From assembly GCF_036227105.1 (NCBI RefSeq), contig NZ_CP109434.1:935001-999000 (forward strand): a stretch of DNA of 64,000 nucleotides. Reading direction: 5' to 3'. The notes under the pieces are model-generated. The model had not been told where the DNA came from. It saw only the letters and a program-made list of their open reading frames with translations, and searched no databases. Positions 24,354-32,230 of the stretch are shown here, piece by piece. Position 1 is the stretch's first letter; each line of letters begins with the position of its first letter. Source of the DNA: Amycolatopsis sp. NBC_01488. Lineage in GTDB: Bacteria; Actinomycetota; Actinomycetes; Mycobacteriales; Pseudonocardiaceae. The position numbers and the translations under genes are program-made.

Positions 24354-26051
24354 ATGACGGTCCCCGCCCTTCGCCCGTTCCGCGCCGAGATCCCCCAGTC
24401 CGCCCTGGACGACCTGCAGGCTCGCCTGCGCCGGGCGCTCTGGCCGGACGACCTGCCCGCCGAGTACGGCGTCACGAACGAGCGGGTCCGCGCGCTGGCC
24501 GGGCACTGGCTGGACGAGTTCGACTGGCGGGCGTTCGAGGCGCGACTCAACGCGTACCCGCAGTTCGTGACGGAGATCGACGGCGAAACGATCCACTTCC
24601 TGCACGTCCGGTCGTCCCGCGCGGACGCGACCCCGCTGCTGCTGACGCACGGCTGGCCGGGCTCGATCGTCGAGTACCTCGATGTCATCGGCGTGCTGAC
24701 CGAGCCGGAATCGGCCGACGCGCCGGCGTTCCACCTGGTGATCCCGTCGCTGCCGGGCTTCGGCTTCTCGGGCCCGACCCGCGCGGCGGGCTGGGGCACG
24801 CACCGCACGGCGGCGGCGTGGGTGGAGCTGATGAGCCGCCTCGGCTACGAGTCCTACGGCGCCGCGGGCAACGACGCGGGCTCGATGATCTCACCGGAGA
24901 TCGGCCGCCTCGCGCCGGAGAAGGTCGTCGGCGTGCACGTCACGCAGCTGTTCTCGTTCCCGTCCGGTGACCCGGCGGAGCTGGCGGACCTCGGCGAGGC
25001 CGACCAGGCCGCGCTCGCGCACCTACAGTGGTTCTACGAGAACATGTTCTCCTTCAACACCTTGCACAGCCAGCAGCCGCACACCCTCGCCTTCGCGCTG
25101 GCCGACTCCCCGCTGGCGCTGCTGGCGTGGAACGCGCAGCTGTTCGGCGAGCACCTCGACGCGGACTTCGTCGTCGCGAACGTGGCGCTGTACTGGCTGA
25201 CCGGCACGGGCGGCTCGTCGATCCGCTTCTACTACGAGGACGCGCACACGACAGCCCACCCCGAGGGCCCGACCACGGTGCCGACCGGCCTCGCGATGTT
25301 CGCGGGCGACTTCCAGTCGATCCGGCGGTTCGCCGAGCGCGACCACGCGAACATCGTCAGCTGGAACACCTACGACACGCGGTCGGGCAGCGGCGGCCCG
25401 CGGGACGCGGCCGGGCACTACTCGGCGCACGAGGCGCCGGAGATCCTGGTCGCGGACATCCGCCGGTTCTTCGCCGGGCTTTCGTCGCCTTGGCCGCTGC
25501 TGTCGGCGGCGCACAACGCCCTGCGCTCGGCGGTGGCGGGTGTGCCGGACTGGTCCGTCCCGACGCCGTGCTCGGCGTGGAACGTGACCCAGGTGCTCCA
25601 GCACGCGGGCGGCGACCAGCAGGGCTACGCGGCGTTCATCACCGGCGAGCCGGGCCCGGACTTCAACCCGTTCGCGCCGTCGGGCGAACTCGAGGACGTG
25701 GCCGGATTCCTGGAGCCGAAGCTGGCCGCGGCGGCCGCGGCGTTCGCGACGGTGTCCCCGGACGCGGAGTCGGTGCCGACGCCCCTGCCCCAGGGCGCGC
25801 TCCCGGCCGCCGTGGCGGTGGGCGCGGCGGCACTGGACGCCGCGGTGCACGCGTGGGACATCGCGGTCGCGACGGGTCAGGAATCCCCGCTGAGCAAGGA
25901 GATGGCGGAGGCGCTGCTGCCGGTGGCGAAGGAACTGGCCGAGCCGCTGCGCGGTTTCGCCTACGCTCCGGCGCTGGACGGCCCCACCGACGGCGACGTC
26001 GTGGCGGAGCTGCTGCGGTACCTCGGCCGCGATCCACTGTGGACGGCTTGA
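24354..26051 (+). CDS. Epoxide hydrolase fused to a C-terminal DinB/mycothiol-transferase-like domain
   Basis: A 565-residue two-domain protein. Residues 1 to about 375 are an EHN-type epoxide hydrolase: N-terminal EHN segment (FRAEIPQSALDDLQARLRR), oxyanion HGWPGS at 99-104, and nucleophile Asp174 in AGNDAGS where relatives have GGDWGS; GHYSAHEAPE near 360 provides the His. Residues about 385-560 (AVAGVPDWSVPTPCSAWNVTQVLQHAGG, HAWDIAVATGQ) resemble the TIGR03086/DinB-like metal-binding domain of mycothiol-dependent enzymes. The fusion suggests epoxide opening coupled to thiol-based detoxification. GAGGAGCCAGCC precedes ATG 24354. Controlled by the divergent TetR gene. Confidence 0.85.
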   Translation: MTVPALRPFRAEIPQSALDDLQARLRRALWPDDLPAEYGVTNERVRALAGHWLDEFDWRAFEARLNAYPQFVTEIDGETIHFLHVRSSRADATPLLLTHGWPGSIVEYLDVIGVLTEPESADAPAFHLVIPSLPGFGFSGPTRAAGWGTHRTAAAWVELMSRLGYESYGAAGNDAGSMISPEIGRLAPEKVVGVHVTQLFSFPSGDPAELADLGEADQAALAHLQWFYENMFSFNTLHSQQPHTLAFALADSPLALLAWNAQLFGEHLDADFVVANVALYWLTGTGGSSIRFYYEDAHTTAHPEGPTTVPTGLAMFAGDFQSIRRFAERDHANIVSWNTYDTRSGSGGPRDAAGHYSAHEAPEILVADIRRFFAGLSSPWPLLSAAHNALRSAVAGVPDWSVPTPCSAWNVTQVLQHAGGDQQGYAAFITGEPGPDFNPFAPSGELEDVAGFLEPKLAAAAAAFATVSPDAESVPTPLPQGALPAAVAVGAAALDAAVHAWDIAVATGQESPLSKEMAEALLPVAKELAEPLRGFAYAPALDGPTDGDVVAELLRYLGRDPLWTA

Positions 26052-26064
26052 GCAGGCCCACCCG

Positions 26065-26114
26065 GGGTCGTGAGTGTGAAACAGTGTTCTAACCCTGTTT
26101 CACACTCACGACCC
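26065..26114. terminator. Perfect 20-bp hairpin between genes
   Basis: Arms 26065-26084 and 26095-26114 are perfectly complementary over 20 bp with a 10-base loop; the arm reads GGGTCGTGAGTGTGAAACAG. It lies 14 bp after the epoxide hydrolase stop. It may terminate transcription, but such long, exact arms also look like a dispersed intergenic repeat. Confidence 0.65.
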
Positions 26115-26179
26115 GCGCTGCGGCAGACCGCCCGAAAACCCTTTGCTCCCAAGCGGTTCCCGTTCCTATCCTGATCCGC

Positions 26180-27019
26180 ATGACGAACCGACCGTTCCGG
26201 TGGGACCTGGTGCGTCCCGACCAGGTCGGGACGCTCCTCGACGAGGCCGCGAATCCGCACCTCTGGTTCCTCGACGACCTCACCACCTGCACCGCCAAGG
26301 TCCTCGCCCGCTGCGGTGACGGCGAACTCCACTTCGTCGGCCGGTCGCTGGACAGCATGCACGACCTCCTCGGCGGCGCTCTCGAACGCACGTCGTGGCG
26401 CGACCGCGTGCACCGGCTGCCGCTGTCCCTCAAGCCACGCCACGGTTTCGGGCGGCGGGACGTCCAGCTGCTCCGCGAAAACCTCGCCGCCGCGGGAATC
26501 ACGCCGCACGCGCTCGCGCGCGGGACCCGGCCGACCGTCTTCGTCGACCTCGTCTACGAAGGCGACACCTTCACCGAGCTGTACGTCCGGCTGCGGGACT
26601 GGATCGACGAGGACCGTGAGGCGTGGCACGTCATCCGGCGCAAGCTGCGGTTCCTCGGCGTCACCCTCCGCCAGCCGATCCGCCCGGACGCGTGGCGGTG
26701 GCAGGAGGACGTCGCCTGGACGCGCGAGCTGCCGGCCGCGGCGGTCCGCAACGTGTCGCTCGCGCGGGACGTCTGGTGCTACTTCGGCAACGACCAGCCG
26801 AAGCTGACGCCGTCGTTCCCGCGGCAACGCTGGTCCGACGAGACCGTCCGGACGCCCGACCACGGCAAGACGACCCGGCGCGCGCTGGCCGAGGCGTTCG
26901 CGCTCGTCGACGCCGGCCGGTCCGCGCGGGTGCGCGAGCGGCTCGTCCGGACGATCTCCGCCGAGCCCGCGATCGCCGGGCCGTGGCTGCGGGCGCTCGT
27001 CCGCGAACTGGGCGCGTGA
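26180..27019 (+). CDS. Conserved hypothetical protein, possible phosphoribosyltransferase-like fold
   Basis: A 279-residue soluble protein that I do not firmly recognise. FVGRSLDSMHDLLGGAL near residue 55 and VFVDLVYEGDTFTELYVRL near 120 together resemble the substrate and PRPP-binding loops of degenerate type I phosphoribosyltransferases (hydrophobic strand, Asp, then G-x-T), as in PELOTA- or tellurium-cluster PRTases. The C-terminal half has WCYFGNDQPKLTPSFPRQRWSDE and ends helical. The assignment is a pattern-level guess. It stands alone on the + strand between a long hairpin and a TetR gene. Confidence 0.6.
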   Translation: MTNRPFRWDLVRPDQVGTLLDEAANPHLWFLDDLTTCTAKVLARCGDGELHFVGRSLDSMHDLLGGALERTSWRDRVHRLPLSLKPRHGFGRRDVQLLRENLAAAGITPHALARGTRPTVFVDLVYEGDTFTELYVRLRDWIDEDREAWHVIRRKLRFLGVTLRQPIRPDAWRWQEDVAWTRELPAAAVRNVSLARDVWCYFGNDQPKLTPSFPRQRWSDETVRTPDHGKTTRRALAEAFALVDAGRSARVRERLVRTISAEPAIAGPWLRALVRELGA

Positions 27020-27059
27020 GGCGGCTTCCGGGTGTTCCCGGGGTGGGTACCGTTACCCC

Positions 27060-27674
27060 ATGAAGCGCAAGGAGGTCGCCGTCCGGCGGGAGGAGATCCT
27101 GCTCGCCGCGCTGGAGCAGATCAGCCGGCGGGGCATCGCCGGAGTGCGGGCCGCCGACGTCGCCCAGGACCTCGGCGTCAGCACCGCCCTCGTCTTCTAC
27201 CACTTCGGCACCCTCGAAGCCCTCATCATCGAGGCCATCCGGCAAGCGGCCGAACGCAACCTCGCCGTCCTGCGCGACGAGCTGAGCCGGCCGGGCCCGG
27301 TCGGCGAACGCCTTCGCGCGGTCCTCGTCCTCTACGGACCGACCAAGCCCGCCGCCGGCTGGCACCTGTGGATCGAAGCCGGCGCCGCCGCGATGCGCGA
27401 CCGCGAGCTGCGGGAGGTCGTCCAGCGGCTCGACCTGCGGTGGCGTGACGCCGTCGTCTCGCTCATCACCGAGGGCGTGGCCGGCGGCGAGTTCCGCTGC
27501 CCGGACCCGCGCGGCGCGGCGTGGCGGCTGACCGCCCTGCTCGACGGGCTCGCCGTGCAGTTCGTGGCGCGCGAGGGCACCGTCACCGCCGACGACTGCG
27601 CGCGGTGGGTCGGCCAGGCGCTGGCCCACGAGCTCGGCGAGACCGAACCGGCGCTGACCGCGGAGGGCCGATGA
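27060..27674 (+). CDS. TetR-family transcriptional regulator (BetI-like C domain)
   Basis: A 204-residue regulator. The DNA-binding part is at about 8-55 (RREEILLAALEQISRRG, VRAADVAQDLGVSTALVFYHFG); the C-terminal domain has WHLWIEAGAAAMRDRELREVV and LTALLDGLAVQF, as in BetI/TetR_C_6 proteins. GTACCG...CCCC precedes ATG 27060 without a strong ribosome site. The following gene, a flavin-dependent monooxygenase 150 bp downstream on the same strand, is the probable target. Confidence 0.88.
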   Translation: MKRKEVAVRREEILLAALEQISRRGIAGVRAADVAQDLGVSTALVFYHFGTLEALIIEAIRQAAERNLAVLRDELSRPGPVGERLRAVLVLYGPTKPAAGWHLWIEAGAAAMRDRELREVVQRLDLRWRDAVVSLITEGVAGGEFRCPDPRGAAWRLTALLDGLAVQFVAREGTVTADDCARWVGQALAHELGETEPALTAEGR

Positions 27675-27697
27675 CCGAGCCGGCGTTGCTCGAAGTG

Positions 27698-27752
27698 GTT
27701 CGTCCGCGAGTGTCGGCGAACGCAGCAATGAACGAAACAGTTCGTCCGCAAG
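27698..27752 (+). promoter_or_regulatory. Direct repeat in promoter region of the flavin monooxygenase
   Basis: GTTCGTCCGCGAG (27698-27710) and GTTCGTCCGCAAG (27740-27752) are 13-base direct repeats with one difference, 42 bp apart (four helical turns). They sit between the TetR gene and its downstream neighbour, as a regulator binding site would. Confidence 0.35.
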
Positions 27753-27825
27753 CCGCGTCGCACGCGGGGTCGCCCTCCCCGAACTCAGCGGGAACGAATC
27801 CACCCCCAAGATAGTTGAACGCTCT

Positions 27826-28854
27826 ATGAAACTCGGCATCTACAGCTTCGGCGACCGCGCGCCGGACCCGCACACCGGCGAGCAGCCGTCCGTCGCGCGG
27901 ACGCTGGCCAACACCCTCGAGCGGATCAAGCTCGCCGACGAGCTGGGCCTCGGCTTCTACGGCCTCGGCGAGCACCACCTCGACCAGTACGCCATCTCCA
28001 ACCCGGGCACCGTCCTGGCCGCGGCGGCGAGCGTCACGAGCCAGATCACCCTGAGCTCCGCCGTCACCGTGCTGAGCACCGAGGACCCCGTCCGCGTCTA
28101 CCAGCAGTTCACGACGCTCGACCAGCTCAGCCACGGCCGCGCCGAGCTGCTCGCCGGCCGTGGGTCGTTCACCGAGTCGTTCCCGCTGTTCGGCAACGAC
28201 CTCGGCGACTACGACGAGCTGTTCGAGGAGAAGCTCGCGCTGCTCCTGCGCATCGACCGCGAGGACCCGCTGACCTGGTCCGGCAAGTTCCGCCCGCCGC
28301 TGGACAACGCACGGATCCTGCCGCGCCCGTACGGCGACCGCCTGCGCATCTCGATCGGCACCGGCGGCAACCCCGAGTCGTCGATCCGCGCCGGGCTGCT
28401 CGGCCTGCCCGTGGTGTACGCCGTGATCGGCGGGCGGCCCGAGCGCTTCGCGCCGCTGGTCGACCTCTACCGCCAGGCCGGCGAGGCGGGCGACCACAAG
28501 AAGGAAGACCTCCACGTCACCATGGGCGCCATCGGCTTCATCGCCGAGAACTCCCAGGACGCCAAGGAGAAGTTCTACCCGTACTGGCTCGAGACGATGA
28601 AGTACGGCGCGAAGGCCCGCGGCTGGGCCGTCCCGACCCGCGCCGAGTACGACCAGTACACCCACGACGCGCAGGCGTTGTTCGTCGGCAGCCCGCAGGA
28701 GATCGCCGAGCGGATCGTCACCGTCGGCAAGCTCACCGGCGCCGACCGCTACGCACTGCAGATGGACTGGTCGGGCGTCCCGCACAAGGACGTCATGCGT
28801 GCCATCGAACTACTCGGCACCGAAGTCCTTCCGTTGGTGCGTAAGGAGTTCTAG
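27826..28854 (+). CDS. LLM-class flavin-dependent oxidoreductase
   Basis: A 342-residue luciferase-like TIM-barrel enzyme. It opens MKLGIYSFGDRAPDP and has LADELGLGFYGLGEHH, the loop that contacts flavin and substrate, followed by LSSAVTVLSTEDPVRVYQQF and GRAELLAGRGSF. Such enzymes use reduced FMN or F420 to hydroxylate or reduce small molecules. There is no clear ribosome site; the gene may rely on a short leader. Its stop codon shares the four bases CTAG with the convergent FAD dehydrogenase gene. Confidence 0.9.
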   Translation: MKLGIYSFGDRAPDPHTGEQPSVARTLANTLERIKLADELGLGFYGLGEHHLDQYAISNPGTVLAAAASVTSQITLSSAVTVLSTEDPVRVYQQFTTLDQLSHGRAELLAGRGSFTESFPLFGNDLGDYDELFEEKLALLLRIDREDPLTWSGKFRPPLDNARILPRPYGDRLRISIGTGGNPESSIRAGLLGLPVVYAVIGGRPERFAPLVDLYRQAGEAGDHKKEDLHVTMGAIGFIAENSQDAKEKFYPYWLETMKYGAKARGWAVPTRAEYDQYTHDAQALFVGSPQEIAERIVTVGKLTGADRYALQMDWSGVPHKDVMRAIELLGTEVLPLVRKEF

Positions 28855-30584
28855 ACGTCGTTCCCGGCGATGTACCCGAACGTCATCGCCGGGCCGATGG
28901 TCGAACCGGCGCCCGCGTAGCTGTGCCCCATCACCGCCGCGCTCGCGTTGCCGGCGGCGTACAGGCCGGGAATCACCGAGCCGTCCGGGCGGAGCACGCG
29001 CGCCCGGGCGTCCGTGCGCATGCCGCCCTTCGTGCCGAGGTCGCCGGGCACGATCTTGAACGCGTAGAACGGCGGCGCCCACAGCGGCGCCAGGCACGAG
29101 TTCGGCAGCACCAGCGGGTCGGTGTAGTAGTGGTCGTACGCGCTGGCGCCGCGCCGGAAGTCACCGTCCACTCCGGACCACGCGAAGCCGTTGAAGCGAT
29201 CCACTGTGGACTTCAACGCCGCCGGCGGCACGCCGATCGCCGACCCCAGTGCCTGGATGCTCGACGCCTTGAAGACCGCACCTGCGGTGTACCAGGCGTC
29301 CGGCAGCGGCAGCAACGGCAGCGTGTCGCGGAACAGGTACTTGTCGCGGTAGTTCTGGTCGACGACGAGCCACGCGGGGATGTCCGGCTCGGCCGGGTTC
29401 TTGTCGTACATCGTGTGCACGACGTCGCTGTAGGGCGCGGCCTCGTTGACGAACCGCTTTCCGGCCTGGTTGACGATCAGGCCGCCGGGCAACGTCCGCT
29501 CGGCGAGGCAGAAGTACGGGTCGCCGGGGATCGGGATGGCCGGGCCCCACCACGCGTCGTCCATCAGGTCGAGCGCAGCGCCCGCCCGCTGCCCGGCGCG
29601 GTGGCCGTCGCCGGTGTTCTCCTTCGCCCCGACGGTCCAGGCGGTGCCGATCGGCTGCCGCTGGTACTGCGCGCGCATCGCGGCGTTGTGCTCGAACCCG
29701 CCCGAGCCGACGATCACGCCACGCCGCGCCCGCACCAGCCCGCCCGGCACGAGAACGCCGGTCACCGCGCCGTTTTCGACGTTCAGATCGAGCAACGGCG
29801 TGTTCAGCAGGACCGGGACGTTCGCCCCGAGCAGGCCCGCCCGCAGGCCGGCGGCCAGCGACTGCCCCATGGTGAGCGGTTTCTGGCCGGCCAGCGCGGC
29901 GGCCGTGCCACGGGCGAGGCAGGCGGCCGCGACCGCGGCGCCCTTCGCGTTGACCGCGGCCAGGTTCAGCCACTTGTAGTCGGCACTGAAGACGACCAGC
30001 CCGGCCGGCGTGGCGAGGTACGGCGGGTTCAGGTTCGCGAGCTCCGCGCCGAGCAGGGTGCCGTCGAACTGGTCCGGCTCGATCGAGCGGCCGTTCGGCA
30101 TTCCGCCGGGCAGCTCCGGGTAGTAGTCGCTGTAGCCCTCCATCCACCGGAATCGCAGCGGGCTGTTCGCCAGCACGAACGCGATCATCTCGGGTCCGTT
30201 GCGCAGGAACGCTTCCTGGCGCGCGGCGGGCACGTCCGGTCCGACGACGGCGGCGAGGTACTGCGCGGCTTTCGCGGGCGTGTCCGGCACGCCGGCGGCG
30301 AGCAGCACCGGGTTGTTCGGGATCCAGATCCCCGCGCCGGAGCGCGCCGCGGAGCCGCCGAACGTCGGCGCCTTCTCGAGCACGACGACGCTGAGCCCGC
30401 GCTTGGCCGCCGTCAGCGCGGCGGTCATCCCGGCCGCGCCGGAGCCGACCACGACGACGTCGTACTCCCCGACCAGCGGTGCGGCGCTCGCGGAAGACGT
30501 CGCGGCGAGCCCGGACGTCACGGCGAGGCCCACACCCGCCGCGGTGCCGCGCAGGATCTGGCGGCGGGTCAGGTCGGCATCCAT
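28851..30584 (-). CDS. Tat-exported FAD-dependent dehydrogenase (3-ketosteroid dehydrogenase-like)
   Basis: A 577-residue flavoprotein. The N terminus is a Tat signal, DLTRRQILRGTAAGVGLAV with cleavage near ASA, followed by the FAD motif VVVVGSGAAGMTAAL at about 43 and the second FAD contact GGSAARSGAGIWIPNN. The C-terminal part ends GNASAAVMGHSYAGAGSTIGPAM, typical of the fumarate reductase/3-oxosteroid 1-dehydrogenase family. It should be exported already carrying FAD. GAGGAG precedes ATG 30584. It is divergent from the SDR gene; substrate specificity (steroid or other enoyl/keto compound) cannot be read. Confidence 0.88.
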   Translation of the reverse strand: MDADLTRRQILRGTAAGVGLAVTSGLAATSSASAAPLVGEYDVVVVGSGAAGMTAALTAAKRGLSVVVLEKAPTFGGSAARSGAGIWIPNNPVLLAAGVPDTPAKAAQYLAAVVGPDVPAARQEAFLRNGPEMIAFVLANSPLRFRWMEGYSDYYPELPGGMPNGRSIEPDQFDGTLLGAELANLNPPYLATPAGLVVFSADYKWLNLAAVNAKGAAVAAACLARGTAAALAGQKPLTMGQSLAAGLRAGLLGANVPVLLNTPLLDLNVENGAVTGVLVPGGLVRARRGVIVGSGGFEHNAAMRAQYQRQPIGTAWTVGAKENTGDGHRAGQRAGAALDLMDDAWWGPAIPIPGDPYFCLAERTLPGGLIVNQAGKRFVNEAAPYSDVVHTMYDKNPAEPDIPAWLVVDQNYRDKYLFRDTLPLLPLPDAWYTAGAVFKASSIQALGSAIGVPPAALKSTVDRFNGFAWSGVDGDFRRGASAYDHYYTDPLVLPNSCLAPLWAPPFYAFKIVPGDLGTKGGMRTDARARVLRPDGSVIPGLYAAGNASAAVMGHSYAGAGSTIGPAMTFGYIAGNDV

Positions 30585-30725
30585 GGCGCACTCCTCGCTC
30601 GCGGAACGGCGAAGGTCATGGTGTCGGTCCACTCCGGAAACTGGAACTTGTTCTACCCGCATGGAGCAGCCCGGTAGACCAGTGGTCCCAACCCATGACG
30701 ACATTCGCCGTACGCCCCAACCAAG

Positions 30726-30769
30726 TTGACACTACCCTCACCTTATGGATAACTTGAGATCAGTCTCAA
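30726..30769 (+). promoter_or_regulatory. Promoter and operator of the SDR gene
   Basis: TTGACA (30726-30731) and GATAAC (30748-30753) are separated by 16 bp, a good sigma-70-like pair, and the palindrome TTGAGATCAGTCTCAA (30754-30769) follows directly, overlapping the expected transcription start. This argues that translation begins downstream at TTG 30790 rather than at the ATG at 30745, which lies inside the promoter. Confidence 0.6.
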
Positions 30770-30789
30770 CTTACTCCGAGGAGGACCTC

Positions 30790-31500
30790 TTGCCGAAAGT
30801 CATCGCCGTCCTGGGCGTCGGACCCGGTCTCGGCCTGTCGATCGCCCGCCGCTTCGGCCGCGAAGGCTTCACGACGGCGTTGGTCTCGCGCACCGAATCC
30901 CGGCACGCGAGCTACCGATCCGCGTTGACCGGAACCACCACGCACACCTACGCCGCGGACGTGACCGACCCGGCCGAACTGAAAGCCGTTCTAGCGCGCA
31001 TCGAGGCCGAGGCAGGCCAGCTCGACACGGTGTACTTCGGCCCGGCGGACGCCGCCGCCCCCGGTCTCGCCCCGCTGACCGAAGCGGGTGCCGACGCCCT
31101 GCGCGTGCCGTTCGAGTCGATCGTGCTCCCGGCGGCCCGGCTCGTCGAAGCGGTACTGCCCGGCATGCTTGCGCGCGGCTCGGGTGCGCTGCTGTTCGCC
31201 GGCGGTCTCAGCGGCAAGCACCCGATGCCGATGCTCGGCACCCTCGCGCCGGCGTCGGCGGCGTTGCGCATGTACGTCCTGACGCTCAACGCGGCCCTGC
31301 GCGAAACGGGCGTCTACGCGGGAACGCTGACGATCGGCGGCCTCATCGAGCGCGGCGACATCCACCGCGAATTCACCAAGCGGGACCACGGCTTCGCGGT
31401 CGGCACCCTGAACCCGGACGACCTCGCGGACAAGGCGTGGTCGCTGTACAGCAGCCGCGACGAGGCCGAAGCGGAGTTCAACGCGATGGCGGCGGTCTAA
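30790..31500 (+). CDS. Short-chain dehydrogenase/reductase
   Basis: A 236-residue Rossmann protein. IAVLGVGPGLGLSIARRFGREGF is the nucleotide-binding segment (VGPGLG variant of GxxxGxG). The usual catalytic YxxxK is not seen; the equivalent stretch reads LAPASAALRMYVLTLNAAL, so the protein is an atypical SDR that may bind NAD(P) without classic chemistry. TTG 30790 with GAGGAGG five bases upstream is chosen because the promoter and operator overlap an earlier ATG. It is divergent from the FAD dehydrogenase and 10 bp ahead of the nucleotidyltransferase gene. Confidence 0.8.
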   Translation: MPKVIAVLGVGPGLGLSIARRFGREGFTTALVSRTESRHASYRSALTGTTTHTYAADVTDPAELKAVLARIEAEAGQLDTVYFGPADAAAPGLAPLTEAGADALRVPFESIVLPAARLVEAVLPGMLARGSGALLFAGGLSGKHPMPMLGTLAPASAALRMYVLTLNAALRETGVYAGTLTIGGLIERGDIHREFTKRDHGFAVGTLNPDDLADKAWSLYSSRDEAEAEFNAMAAV

Positions 31501-31510
31501 CCTGGGGATC

Positions 31511-32230
31511 ATGTTCACGCCGGCCGACCGTCAGCTGCTCCGCGAGGCCCTGGTCGAGGCGGCCCGGTCGGACGAGCGCGTCACCGGCGCCGCGCTCACC
31601 GGTTCCGCCGCGCTCGACGCCGAAGACGCGTGGTCGGACATCGACCTCGCCTTCGCCGTCACCGGCGAGCCCGAGCCGGTGCTCGCCGACTTCACCACGC
31701 GGATGTACGGCGAGCACGGCGCGGTGCACCACATGGACGTCGTGTTCGAGCGGACCGTGTTCCGCGTGTTCCTGCTGGCGAACACGTTGCAGGTCGACCT
31801 GGCGTTCTGGCCGGAGGCGGACTTCGGCGCGACCACGCCGAAGTTCCGCCTGTTGTTCGGGACGCCGCGCGACCGCCCGCAGTCGCCGCCCCCGGACGCG
31901 CGGCGGCTGATCGACCTGGCCTGGCTGCACGCGCTGCACGCGCGGTCGAGCATCGGCCGCGGCCGCGGCTGGCAGGCCGAGTACATGATCGGGCGGGTCC
32001 GGGAGTACGCGCTGGCCCTGGCCTGCCTGCGCCACGGCGTGCCCGCGGTCGAGGGCCGCGGCCTGGACCAGTTGCCCGCCGACGTCACTTCCCCCTTCGA
32101 GGCAACGCTCGTCCGTGGGCTCGGCGACGTCGGCCGGGCGTTCCACGCCGTCACCGAGTTGCTCGTCGGCGAGATCTCCCGGGTCGACGCCGATCTGGCT
32201 CGCCGGCTGGGACCGCTGCTGCTTTCCTAG
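31511..32230 (+). CDS. Nucleotidyltransferase-domain protein (aminoglycoside-adenylyltransferase-like)
   Basis: A 239-residue protein with the minimal nucleotidyltransferase motif GSAALDAEDAWSDIDLAF (Gly-Ser, then Asp-x-Asp) at about 32-49 and the third acidic residue likely in LQVDLAFWPE. The C-terminal half is helical (LIDLAWLHALHARSSIGRGRGWQAEYMIGRVREYALAL, quoted in part as RGRGWQAEYMIGRVREY). This matches kanamycin/lincosamide nucleotidyltransferase-type folds that transfer NMP to small hydroxylated substrates. It probably shares the SDR transcript. Stop shared as CTAG with the convergent GH4 gene. Confidence 0.82.
   Translation: MFTPADRQLLREALVEAARSDERVTGAALTGSAALDAEDAWSDIDLAFAVTGEPEPVLADFTTRMYGEHGAVHHMDVVFERTVFRVFLLANTLQVDLAFWPEADFGATTPKFRLLFGTPRDRPQSPPPDARRLIDLAWLHALHARSSIGRGRGWQAEYMIGRVREYALALACLRHGVPAVEGRGLDQLPADVTSPFEATLVRGLGDVGRAFHAVTELLVGEISRVDADLARRLGPLLLS

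Noticed and set aside
27671-27814. A 47-codon frame overlapping the TetR stop (ATGA)
   Set aside because: Its sequence is low-complexity and contains the direct repeat that looks like an operator; there is no recognisable protein feature.
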